From contig JBBTQM010000010.1 of NCBI GenBank assembly GCA_038065675.1, positions 1 to 17,380 on the forward strand: a stretch of DNA of 17,380 bases. The letters run 5' to 3'. This document shows positions 6,647 through 12,533 of the stretch, in pieces. This DNA is from JAUYLU01 sp038065675. GTDB taxonomy: Bacteria > Patescibacteriota > Minisyncoccia > Phycocordibacterales > VMEP01. Numbering within the stretch: position 1 is the stretch's first letter; each line of letters opens with the position of its first letter. Position numbers and translations under genes: made by a program. Below the pieces are notes generated by a model. The model worked only from the letters and a program-made list of their open reading frames with translations, did no database searches and had not been told where the DNA came from.

Positions 6647-7852
6647 TTATTTGAAATATTCCCACACTTTTCCGTCACCCGAGCCGTCTATCTTAAAAAT
6701 GGCGACTCCGCGGACACCGAGATTTTTTGCCACAACCATCTTTCCTATCATGGCTATCGGGTCGCTCCACCAAAGAATCCTGAAAGGCGAACCGACGGGA
6801 GTGGAAGAAGATATTCCGGAAAAAGTTGTGGTCGCGATGTGAGTGCTGTATATAAAAGAAATATCCGGAGACACGCTCAGGGGTACCGAGAGAGCGGAGG
6901 GGACGTACATAAAAGAAATTTCACCGGCGCTGTTTCTGACCGGAGAAACTTGAAGCCGGGAAGCAACGTCTAAGGCATATTTCGGGTTAAAGGCCCAAAG
7001 AAGCTTGTAGCGGTACATCCCGTCTTTGAGCTTAACCGCTTCATATTCGTATCCGTAGGTTGGGATACCGACAACAAGTTTCTTTTTGGAAATGCTTTTT
7101 GCGGCAAGTTCAATGACTTTTTTAACCCATTTCGGATCTGACACGGGAATGTACGGGCCAATATTGTCTTTGTTCAATCGCAAGTCGATAGTCCCCTGGT
7201 CATAAACCATCACGCGTACGCGGTCACAATTGTTGTTTATAACATTGTAATCATTCGCGTATTCTATGCCTTTCGGAATTTTTTCAAACCGCGAAGAAAG
7301 CGGCGTTCTCGGCTCTATGGTACAGACAAGGAATTTCTTTCCCATCGCCGCGTACAATTCGCGGAGAAACGCGGAAAAATACGGTCTAGTCGCAGCGTTT
7401 TTTGATTCGTAATCTATATCCACTCCGTCAAAATTATTTTCTTTCACCATTTCCACAATCGCGCGGATGTGTCCGGCGCGGAGTGTTTTTGATTTCAAAA
7501 CTTTTTCAATGGCGGCCGTGTTTGACCAGCTGACCGTCGGAATTATGCGGACTTTCTTTTCGCGGGCGGCGGCAAAAAGCTCCGTCCACGGCGGTTCTTT
7601 TATTTTCATAAGGTCAAGAAGTGTGCCGTCATCTTTTACGGCGTAACTGAATGGATTGAGTTCGGTAAAAACGTCTATATGCTTTATGGCCTCTTCAACG
7701 CCAGCCGCTTTGCGCCAATAAGGAATCCAGCCGGAAACTTCAAACTTCGCCGCCGGTTTCGTTTGAGCAACCGCAGTCGCAGCGGTTGCCTCGTCAGAAA
7801 AATAAAAAACGGCAAGAGGCAAAAATAACAGAAAATAAAAAAACTTTTTCAC
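6647..7852 (-). CDS. secreted glycoside hydrolase family 18 protein (chitinase/spore-lysin-like)
   Basis: The 401-residue product begins with a signal peptide (about residues 1-24, ending near AATA) and carries one GH18 barrel. The catalytic DxxDxDxE motif is intact: Asp142, Asp145, Asp147 and the proton donor Glu149 in FDGVDIDYES. Other supporting elements are SGWIPYW at the first strand (40-46), an MVYDQ strand (about 215-219), and a C-terminal segment with WW and GVAIFKIDG. No LysM or chitin-binding module is present. Family members cleave beta-1,4-linked N-acetylglucosamine polymers (chitin, or peptidoglycan for YaaH/SleL-like members); the substrate here is unknown. A Ser/Thr/Val-rich stretch at about 318-350 lengthens the C-terminal part. 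The start is GTG (7852-7850), 4 bases after the stop of the small gene upstream, so translational coupling is likely. Confidence 0.88.
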   Translation of the reverse strand: MKKFFYFLLFLPLAVFYFSDEATAATAVAQTKPAAKFEVSGWIPYWRKAAGVEEAIKHIDVFTELNPFSYAVKDDGTLLDLMKIKEPPWTELFAAAREKKVRIIPTVSWSNTAAIEKVLKSKTLRAGHIRAIVEMVKENNFDGVDIDYESKNAATRPYFSAFLRELYAAMGKKFLVCTIEPRTPLSSRFEKIPKGIEYANDYNVINNNCDRVRVMVYDQGTIDLRLNKDNIGPYIPVSDPKWVKKVIELAAKSISKKKLVVGIPTYGYEYEAVKLKDGMYRYKLLWAFNPKYALDVASRLQVSPVRNSAGEISFMYVPSALSVPLSVSPDISFIYSTHIATTTFSGISSSTPVGSPFRILWWSDPIAMIGKMVVAKNLGVRGVAIFKIDGSGDGKVWEYFK

Positions 7853-7856
7853 GTGT

Positions 7857-8063
7857 CTACTTGGAACTATTCGAATTAACGGACGCCGCCGTGTTTTGCG
7901 AAGAAGGCCGCGCGGGGGCCGAAGCGTCTTGCCCGGATTTATGCAAAAGCGAGTCTATTATCACACCCCTAAGATAAGGGACGTAATAAACCGCCATAAT
8001 CAAAGACGCGAAAAACCCGAGAAGGCCTATGGTTATAAGGTGCCAAGCGTGATTTTTTTCCAT
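7857..8063 (-). CDS. small single-helix membrane protein upstream of GH18 gene
   Basis: A 68-residue protein with one transmembrane helix (about residues 8-28, ITIGLLGFFASLIMAVYYV) and a Ser/Ala/Asn-rich, low-complexity C-terminal tail. No family is recognised. Its TAG stop is 4 bases before the GTG start of the GH18 gene, so the two probably form one transcript and the small protein may assist or anchor the exported enzyme (inference). It is preceded by an extended -10 promoter at 8070-8078. Being so short it could be spurious, but the hydrophobic helix, clear promoter and tight coupling support it. Confidence 0.65.
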   Translation of the reverse strand: MEKNHAWHLITIGLLGFFASLIMAVYYVPYLRGVIIDSLLHKSGQDASAPARPSSQNTAASVNSNSSK

Positions 8064-8069
8064 AAGAAA

Positions 8070-8078
8070 ATTCTATCA
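8070..8078 (-). promoter_or_regulatory. extended -10 promoter of the 7857-8063/GH18 operon
   Basis: On the minus strand TGA-TAGAAT matches the extended -10 form TGN-TANNNT. It ends 6 bases before the ATG at 8063, so the mRNA would be leaderless or nearly so. There is no recognisable -35 box, as is usual with extended -10 promoters. Confidence 0.5.
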
Positions 8079-8095
8079 CATGACGTTAAGAGATT

Positions 8096-8404
8096 TTATA
8101 CCGAAGAAACGGATTTTTTGTTCTTTCTTTTTGCCAAAAAAACTCCGAGTAATCCACCGAGAAAAGAAGCGGTAATGTTAAAAAAGGAAATCATAATGAT
8201 TAACACGGGCATCACGGCGATAACAGCCAAGCCGGTTTTTTCAATAACGTTGGCAAAACGCATATACAGCAAAAAAGACGGGACTGAAACAATAATTCCC
8301 ACAAATAGAACCGCGATTAAAGCCCAGTAGCTTTTCAACCACTTACCCAGAAAACATGAAATCGCGAATGATAACGCGGCAAATCCCCAAATTATGTAAT
8401 TCAT
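8096..8404 (-). CDS. three-helix membrane protein, function unknown
   Basis: The 102-residue product has three hydrophobic helices (about residues 3-20, 27-47 and 60-92, the last possibly two short helices) and a Lys-rich cytoplasmic C-terminus (AKRKNKKSVSSV). No cysteine or histidine motif and no family are recognised. It lies 18 bases downstream of the zinc-ribbon gene, with a 17-base palindrome (8412-8428) in between, and 32 bases upstream of the next small gene. Membrane location is clear; the role is unknown. Confidence 0.65.
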   Translation of the reverse strand: MNYIIWGFAALSFAISCFLGKWLKSYWALIAVLFVGIIVSVPSFLLYMRFANVIEKTGLAVIAVMPVLIIMISFFNITASFLGGLLGVFLAKRKNKKSVSSV

Positions 8405-8411
8405 ACAGCTA

Positions 8412-8428
8412 CGATAATTTAATTATCG
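8412..8428. repeat. 17-bp perfect palindrome at a gene junction
   Basis: CGATAATT-T-AATTATCG: two 8-base arms around one central base. It covers the TAA stop of the zinc-ribbon gene and ends 8 bases before the start of the 8096-8404 gene. It is AT-rich with no T-run, so an operator or mRNA-processing site is more likely than a terminator. Confidence 0.6.
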
Positions 8429-8599
8429 CGCTGTTTTGCCGTAAGCGCAATTGATGCACTCAACCTGACCCTTGCGAGTTACGATATATTTGTTTCCGCA
8501 GGCGCAGGTAACAATAACGCTCTTGAGAGGTTTGTATACCCATTTACCGTGCTGGTTGACGGGTTTCTTTATTACGATTGGAGGAATAATTTTTTTCAT
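8423..8599 (-). CDS. zinc-ribbon miniprotein (bL31-like fold), function unknown
   Basis: From the ATG at 8599 the protein has 58 residues. It carries a four-cysteine ribbon: CxC near VTCACGNKY and CxxC in ECINCA, with a basic surface (KKIIPPIVIKK at the N-terminus). The CxCG...CxxC layout recalls ribosomal protein bL31 and other small zinc ribbons, but the long proline-rich N-terminus does not fit bL31 well, so I leave it unnamed. A TTG three codons further upstream (8608) would overlap the helicase stop; the ATG is preferred because it follows the helicase TAA by a single base, a typical coupled start. Next to an RNA helicase, RNA or ribosome binding is plausible but inferred. Confidence 0.7.
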   Translation of the reverse strand: MKKIIPPIVIKKPVNQHGKWVYKPLKSVIVTCACGNKYIVTRKGQVECINCAYGKTAR

Positions 8600-8600
8600 G

Positions 8601-9827
8601 TTATTCAATGAAAGTTAGGGCTTTACCCTGTTTGTCGCCGCGGCCGGTGCGGCCGATGCGGTGCACATAGTCGTCGTAAGTTTGCGGCAGGTCGTAGTTG
8701 ATGACGTGGCTCACGTCGGCAATGTCGAGCCCGCGCGCGGCGACGTCGGTCGCCACCAGCACCTGCGCGTGATTGTCTTTGAATTTCCCGAGAGCGCGCT
8801 GGCGCTGGGAGTGATTTTTGTTCCCATGAATGGACTCCGCCTTGAAACCGCGCTCGGTGAGCGTTACGGATAGTTTTTCCACGCCGTGCTTGGTGCGCCC
8901 GAAAATAAGCACCTTGCTGAAACCTTCTTTTATCAGAAGGTCGTGAAGTACGTCTATTTTATTTTCCCCGTTTTTCAAGCGCACGATGTCTTGGTCAACG
9001 TTTTTTGACGTATCCCCTTTTTTAACGGAAATGCGAACGGGGTCGCGGAGAAATTCACCTATTAGTTTTTCAATCGTCGATGAAAGCGTAGCGGAGAAAA
9101 AGAGCGTCTGCCTCTCTTTTGGCATTCCCGCCATAACCTCGCGCATGTCGTTGATGAATCCCATGTCGAGCATTCTGTCGGCTTCGTCCAAAACCACCGT
9201 GGAAAATTCGGAAAGGCGGATCATTTTGCGGTCCACAAGGTCTTTCAACCGTCCCGGCGTGCCGATAATGAAATTGTTTTGGTAGCGAAGCTGTGAAATC
9301 TGGCGCCCGATGCTCATACCGCCGACAACGCAAACTGAAAATATTTTCATGCTGTAAGTAAAACCACGGAGTTCTTGGTCAACTTGAAGAGCAAGCTCGC
9401 GGGTAGGCACGATTATAAGAACCTGTTCTTTTCTGTTTTTCAGAACTTTATTTATGAGAGGAATGAGAAAAGCGCCGGTCTTGCCCGTGCCGGTGTTGGC
9501 AATACCCAAAATGTCGCGACCCAAAAGCGCGGGCGGAATCGCCTGGTCCTGAATCGGAGTGGGAATAACATATCCCTTTTTTACGATTGAATGCTTCAAA
9601 ATTTCATCAATGGCGAAATCCGAAAATTTGTGAACTGGCACAAATTTTACTTCAGTTTCGCTTACCCCCGCCTTATTGATGAATTTTGATACGTTTATAT
9701 TTTCGCCGCGCGGAGGTCCCTTGCGTGAAAAGCGCGGACGAAAGCCGCCTCTTGAAAAAGAGGGTTTGCTGAAAGAGCCGAAAGATTTTCGGGTCTTGTT
9801 CCCATTAGAAAAATGCCTATTATTCAT
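8601..9827 (-). CDS. DEAD-box ATP-dependent RNA helicase (RhlE/CsdA-like core)
   Basis: This 408-residue protein unwinds or remodels RNA using ATP. Motifs in order: Q motif (F68...PTPIQ, 89-93), motif I ANTGTGKT (110-117; relatives usually have AQTGTGKT), Ia PTRELALQ (141-148), TPGRL (190-194), DEAD (214-217), SAT (245-247), ARGLDIADVSHVINYDLP (364-381) and HRIGRTGRG (389-397). All catalytic motifs are complete. A basic, Phe/Ser/Arg/Gly-rich extension (1-45) precedes the core and probably binds RNA; unusually the low-complexity tail is at the N-terminus, and the protein stops just after motif VI without a C-terminal extension. It is the first gene after a near-consensus promoter (9962-9990) and a structured leader. 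Cold-shock or ribosome-assembly roles are typical of the family and not proven here. Confidence 0.95.
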   Translation of the reverse strand: MNNRHFSNGNKTRKSFGSFSKPSFSRGGFRPRFSRKGPPRGENINVSKFINKAGVSETEVKFVPVHKFSDFAIDEILKHSIVKKGYVIPTPIQDQAIPPALLGRDILGIANTGTGKTGAFLIPLINKVLKNRKEQVLIIVPTRELALQVDQELRGFTYSMKIFSVCVVGGMSIGRQISQLRYQNNFIIGTPGRLKDLVDRKMIRLSEFSTVVLDEADRMLDMGFINDMREVMAGMPKERQTLFFSATLSSTIEKLIGEFLRDPVRISVKKGDTSKNVDQDIVRLKNGENKIDVLHDLLIKEGFSKVLIFGRTKHGVEKLSVTLTERGFKAESIHGNKNHSQRQRALGKFKDNHAQVLVATDVAARGLDIADVSHVINYDLPQTYDDYVHRIGRTGRGDKQGKALTFIE

Positions 9828-9828
9828 T

Positions 9829-9926
9829 GCTTTATTTAATGGCCGAGTGGCCTATAACCTCTAGTCCTTATGGTAAAAGTACGACTAGGACGTCTCGAGA
9901 GGTTTTAAATAAAGCCGTATGGGCTT
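9829..9926 (-). ncRNA. structured 5' leader of the DEAD-box helicase mRNA, candidate cis-regulatory RNA
   Basis: On the transcribed (minus) strand, 9905-9915 pairs perfectly with 9829-9839 (11 bp, GCUUUAUUUAA with UUAAAUAAAGC), ending 1 base before the ATG. Enclosed are two further hairpins: 9898-9904 with 9856-9862 (7 bp, extended inward by 9887-9891 with 9864-9868), and 9849-9852 with 9841-9844 (GGCC-ACTC-GGCC). Together they form a three-way junction. A competing hairpin, 9922-9926 with 9912-9916, uses bases of the outer stem, so the two folds exclude each other. This is base-pairing read by eye; no known riboswitch class is recognised. Confidence 0.5.
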
Positions 9927-9961
9927 ACAAGCGAAAACCGATGAGATTAAGTTATGCGTCA

Positions 9962-9990
9962 ACTATATACTAAGATTCAAAATTTGTCAA
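9962..9990 (-). promoter_or_regulatory. near-consensus sigma70-type promoter of the helicase gene
   Basis: On the minus strand the -35 box is TTGACA (9990-9985, 6/6) and the -10 box TATAGT (9967-9962, 5/6), separated by exactly 17 bases. The start of transcription should fall near 9955, giving a leader of about 128 bases before the helicase ATG. It sits 12 bases past the stop of the FMN reductase gene. This is the strongest promoter in the window. Confidence 0.88.
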
Positions 9991-10001
9991 TTGTTGGTTG
10001 A

Positions 10002-10598
10002 TTATTTTGAACTGCGCGCGGTTTTTAAGGCGCGAGCCCACCATAAAAGCTGGTCGGTCATTACTTTGGCTTTCTCGGCATGTTTGGCGAACATGTCTTT
10101 GGCGTCAGCCTGGCCGAATAAAACCGGGAAAAATTGCTCTCCTGAAAAATGCACGGACTCGCGAATCGGTGCCATTTGAAGTTCTATGGCGGTAAGGCGC
10201 AATTGCTCTACCGCGCGGGCGCCTCCCACGCTACCGTAACTCACAAACGCAACCGCCTTATTGTTCCACTCCTGATACACCCAATCAAGCGCGTTTTTAA
10301 GTACTCCTGATGTGCCGTGATTGTATTCCGGCGTAACGACAACATATGCGTCCCCTTCCGCAATTTTCGCGGTAAAACGGGCCACGGCTTCATTTTTATA
10401 CGGCTCTTGTTTGTACGACGGGCTCACCGGTTCATTGAAAAACGGCATGTCATAGTCACGTAAATCAAGCACTTCAACTGCGACCCCCTCCTCTTTCTTT
10501 ATTTCTCCAGCAATCCAGGCGGCAGCCTTATCGCTCCATCGTCCTTCTCGCGTGCTTCCAACAATGACTTTCACGGAAATCTGTGTGTTCTTGTCCAT
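10002..10598 (-). CDS. NAD(P)H-dependent FMN reductase, flavodoxin fold
   Basis: The 198-residue soluble protein belongs to the NADPH-dependent FMN reductase family (ChrR/YieF/azoreductase-like). The flavin-phosphate loop is GSTREGR (14-20), and the second signature is TPEYNHGTSGVLKNALDW (89-106), where family members hold the isoalloxazine ring; YGSVGGARA (121-129) follows. Such enzymes reduce FMN, quinones, nitro compounds or metal ions with NAD(P)H and help against oxidative or electrophile stress. Length is as usual for the family. A dyad motif lies 16 bases before the ATG and overlaps the end of the upstream RibD-C-like gene; the same motif precedes that gene, suggesting shared control. 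The upstream region is A-rich with no clear Shine-Dalgarno site. Confidence 0.9.
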   Translation of the reverse strand: MDKNTQISVKVIVGSTREGRWSDKAAAWIAGEIKKEEGVAVEVLDLRDYDMPFFNEPVSPSYKQEPYKNEAVARFTAKIAEGDAYVVVTPEYNHGTSGVLKNALDWVYQEWNNKAVAFVSYGSVGGARAVEQLRLTAIELQMAPIRESVHFSGEQFFPVLFGQADAKDMFAKHAEKAKVMTDQLLWWARALKTARSSK

Positions 10599-10614
10599 AT
10601 TTTTTTATTTAATG

Positions 10615-10633
10615 ATTAGTCCTATCTTACACT
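10615..10633 (-). promoter_or_regulatory. dyad motif, copy 1 (upstream of FMN reductase)
   Basis: Minus strand AGTGTAAGAT-N4-CTAATC; inverted half-sites TAGT...ACTA. It lies 16 bases before the FMN reductase ATG and overlaps the last codons and stop of the RibD-C-like gene. Two further copies occur at 11141-11159 and 15704-15722. Confidence 0.5.
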
Positions 10634-11133
10634 ACTTTCCCAACGCTATATTCATACACCCTTATTCCTTTGAGTTTTGGAACTTTATTGATAGGGGTAA
10701 GTGAGATTCCCTCTCTATCAAATGGTTTTATTCCTTCACCGATGCTGATTGGAACCTCGTGTAAAATAATCTTTTCAACCATACGGTGCTTCAATAAATA
10801 GTCATTCAGTGTCGTTCCGCTTGATACCAAGGCATCCGGCGCCGAAACCAAGGCGTCCTCGGGTGAATGCGCGACTATATATCCTTCTTTAGGGTGGAAA
10901 TCCCGATTGTCGCTTATCACTATTTTTTTAATCGGCAATTCCTCAAACTGCCGCAGTGGTTCTTCCTCATAATTCTGTATAGTCTCGTATGTTTTTCGTC
11001 CCATTATCAATACCCCATACTTCCTGCAGAGATTAAGAAAATTTGGCCACAAATTGTCCGGAATGAAATCCTCACTCCCGTCTTTCCGGGCAATAAACCC
11101 GTCAGCCGATATTACATTGTACAAAGTCAGCAT
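10627..11133 (-). CDS. dihydrofolate reductase-like (RibD C-terminal domain) reductase
   Basis: A 168-residue protein of the RibD-C/DHFR superfamily. Signatures are the opening strand with VISADGFIARKDG (7-19), IMGRKTYE (43-50, the NADPH-side loop), the ISDN strand (about 73-76) and the LHEVPISIGEGIKPF block (about 122-136) near the C-terminus. Stand-alone members are NADPH-dependent reductases of unknown substrate, distinct from biosynthetic RibD (no deaminase domain) and from true FolA. The stretch SAPDALVSSG replaces the usual YVxGG motif (often written as a Gly-rich NADPH loop), so cofactor binding may be altered. The gene ends 28 bases before the FMN reductase gene and begins 7 bases after a copy of the same dyad motif; the two reductases are probably coregulated. 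Confidence 0.82.
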   Translation of the reverse strand: MLTLYNVISADGFIARKDGSEDFIPDNLWPNFLNLCRKYGVLIMGRKTYETIQNYEEEPLRQFEELPIKKIVISDNRDFHPKEGYIVAHSPEDALVSAPDALVSSGTTLNDYLLKHRMVEKIILHEVPISIGEGIKPFDREGISLTPINKVPKLKGIRVYEYSVGKVV

Positions 11134-11140
11134 AATAAGT

Positions 11141-11159
11141 ATTAGCTTGATTTTACACT
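11141..11159 (-). promoter_or_regulatory. dyad motif, copy 2 (upstream of RibD-C-like reductase)
   Basis: Minus strand AGTGTAAAAT-N4-CTAATA, with half-sites TTAG...CTAA. It ends 7 bases before the ATG. Its CTAATA end overlaps a possible -10 box (TAATAC, 11144-11139, 5 bases before the ATG), a position where a bound repressor would block the promoter. Confidence 0.5.
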
Positions 11160-11161
11160 AA

Positions 11162-11179
11162 TCCAAGGAATGCCCTTGG
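11162..11179. repeat. 7-bp inverted repeat between Gmad2 gene and RibD-C-like gene
   Basis: TCCAAGG and CCTTGGA arms around a 5-base loop. It follows the stop of the Gmad2 gene by about 11 bases on the minus strand. No T-run follows on that strand (ATTAGTG instead), so it is a poor terminator there; it abuts the dyad motif. Confidence 0.45.
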
Positions 11180-11190
11180 AGGTTTTCTAA

Positions 11191-11616
11191 TTATCGAAAA
11201 TTTACGGGAATTGAAATTGAATCGTCTAACTCTCTCCTGTCAGATGGATTGTCTTTTTTCAGAATAAGAAACCCGCGCTCCCCGTAGGCCGGCTTTTCAA
11301 ATTTGATTTCCGAGGTGAAGGATACGAATTCTTCGGTCATCCATTCCCCCTCCGCCTTGGCGTAGTGTTCGGCGATTATTTTTCCGTCCCAGTCGGTAAG
11401 AATCACCGGGAAAGACGCTTCAAAAAACCAGTATCCTCTCGCCTTCCCGCTTATCTTAAGAGGGCTTGTGATTTTTTGGCCGGGCTTGGGATACGAAACC
11501 TGTATCAGATCAGATAAATCGGCTCCGTTATCAGGGGTTTTTACCGATGAAAAGTAATAGAAATATCCCGCGACGGCAATGGCGGCGGCCGCGAATATTA
11601 AAAGTAGTTTTTTCAT
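11191..11616 (-). CDS. membrane-anchored Gmad2 immunoglobulin-like domain protein
   Basis: The 141-residue product has an N-terminal anchor helix (about residues 3-26) and one Gmad2 domain, an immunoglobulin-like beta sandwich first noted in spore-germination proteins. Recognisable blocks are VSYPKPGQKITSPLKISGKARG (about 40-61), WFFEASFPV (63-71), EGEWMT, and RGFLILKKDNPS, all characteristic of the family. It should face the outside of the membrane and bind protein or wall material; the exact role is unknown. It begins one base after the stop of the 11618-12448 gene, so the two are translationally coupled. There is no catalytic motif. Confidence 0.83.
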   Translation of the reverse strand: MKKLLLIFAAAAIAVAGYFYYFSSVKTPDNGADLSDLIQVSYPKPGQKITSPLKISGKARGYWFFEASFPVILTDWDGKIIAEHYAKAEGEWMTEEFVSFTSEIKFEKPAYGERGFLILKKDNPSDRRELDDSISIPVNFR

Positions 11617-11617
11617 A

Positions 11618-12448
11618 TTATTCGCACTTGCCGCCCGGCAAAATCTTCACGATTTGCGTTGCCTCAAAGCCGTGTTTGTAGTCTGCGCCGAATCCGTCGG
11701 TCGGGGCAGGGGTGATGCGCCCCGCAAGCACCATGAAAAGCGGCGCGTAGGGATTTTCTTGCGTGGCAACCCATGTTTGATATTCCTTAAGCATTCCACC
11801 GTAGGCGGAAGAATTTCCCAAAACCCAAAACTCTTCCGCTTTTGCGCCGCATGGAGTAAACGTTCTGACCTCATGCCCCATCGCCGCGTTTCCCCACAAC
11901 ACCTGCTCTCCCTTTGAAAGCGGGCTTATCTTTCGCAGTTGCCCGTTATCAATCACCGAGTACATTGATACTCCGACCGAAGGCCTTGCGGTCATCGGCT
12001 CGCCCGCGGAGCGTTCCGCGTAATTGGCTATCAATACCCCTCCCTTGATTTCGGTCGCCTGCGGAGCGACTCTGTCGCCGAGGAGTATTGCGTTCGTGCC
12101 ATGGTATCCATCGGGGGTTTTAAGCGCCGCCACGGCATAGTAAAAAGTGCCGCTACCGCCTCTGTCTTGCGTGAGAAGAAACGCCGTATCGGAAAGCCCG
12201 TCGCCGTTTAAATCACCCTTCGACTCGTTGCCGAAATATTTCGTGATTATTTTTGAGGCCGAGCCCGCCGCGTCTTCCGTCTCCGAAACGCCGTCTGTGA
12301 GCTTAACCGAGATGTTTTCTATCATGTATGCGGAGTTTTTCGGATTATCGGTGCCGGGACTCCGCTCCCCATCAAAACCGGTTTTATAAAAATACGCGCC
12401 AGCCAAAACTGCGGCGGCGATGACAAGGAATAAAATAGTTTTTTTCAT
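11618..12448 (-). CDS. membrane-anchored protein with DxNxDG Ca-loop-like motif, function unknown
   Basis: From the ATG at 12448 the protein has 276 residues, opening with an anchor helix or lipobox-less signal (about 3-20). A longer frame through the N gap exists but would be an artefact. A calcium-loop-like motif, DLNGDGLSD (79-87), is followed by hydrophobic AFLLTQ, as in FG-GAP/dockerin-type loops, then a GGSGTFYYAV block and a C-terminal part with Cys in TFTPCGAKAEEFWVLG and a final GGKCE, which could form a disulfide. The C-terminal half faintly resembles NlpE/META-type lipoprotein domains, not enough to name. It precedes the Gmad2 gene by one base, so the two exported proteins are probably made together. 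An extended -10 box at 12457-12465 supports this start. Confidence 0.8.
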   Translation of the reverse strand: MKKTILFLVIAAAVLAGAYFYKTGFDGERSPGTDNPKNSAYMIENISVKLTDGVSETEDAAGSASKIITKYFGNESKGDLNGDGLSDTAFLLTQDRGGSGTFYYAVAALKTPDGYHGTNAILLGDRVAPQATEIKGGVLIANYAERSAGEPMTARPSVGVSMYSVIDNGQLRKISPLSKGEQVLWGNAAMGHEVRTFTPCGAKAEEFWVLGNSSAYGGMLKEYQTWVATQENPYAPLFMVLAGRITPAPTDGFGADYKHGFEATQIVKILPGGKCE

Positions 12449-12456
12449 AATAAGGT

Positions 12457-12465
12457 ATTGTAACA
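12457..12465 (-). promoter_or_regulatory. extended -10 promoter of the 12448/Gmad2 operon
   Basis: Minus strand TGT-TACAAT, matching TGN-TANNNT, ends 8 bases before the ATG at 12448. The transcript would be leaderless or nearly so. It lies just left of the hairpin that surrounds the scaffold gap. Confidence 0.45.
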
Positions 12466-12469
12466 GGAA

Positions 12470-12513
12470 GGAGCGCCGCCGGTAANNNNNNNNNNATTTT
12501 CCGGCGCCGCTCC
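12470..12513. terminator. GC-rich hairpin surrounding the scaffold gap, probable terminator of the bactofilin-like gene
   Basis: Arms 12470-12482 and 12501-12513 pair at 12 of 13 positions. The loop contains the ten Ns (12486-12495), so its true size is unknown. It starts 21 bases after the stop of the 12534-13661 gene on the minus strand; the following bases (TTCCTGTTAC) are only slightly T-rich. The assembly break inside a strong stem suggests a sequencing or assembly failure. Confidence 0.45.
12486..12495. other. assembly gap (10 Ns)
   Basis: Ten unresolved bases at a scaffold join. The length is probably nominal, so spacing across this point should not be trusted. It lies between genes, so no coding sequence needs to cross it. 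Confidence 0.98.
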
Positions 12514-12533
12514 CCCGATTATTAGTTAATTTC

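Noticed and set aside
6800..6960. Ser/Thr/Val-rich segment of the GH18 protein as a possible repeat insertion
   Set aside because: The start of this region (RNSAGEISF) matches the pattern of GH18 relatives as I know it, so the segment is more likely a natural loop than inserted DNA.
9829..9915. tRNA-like layout (closing stem, GGCCGAGTGG stretch, 87 bases) in the helicase leader
   Set aside because: There is no T-loop motif (TTCRANY) or T-arm pairing in the right place, no acceptable anticodon arm, and the GGCC hairpin loop is only four bases. It is better explained as an mRNA leader fold.
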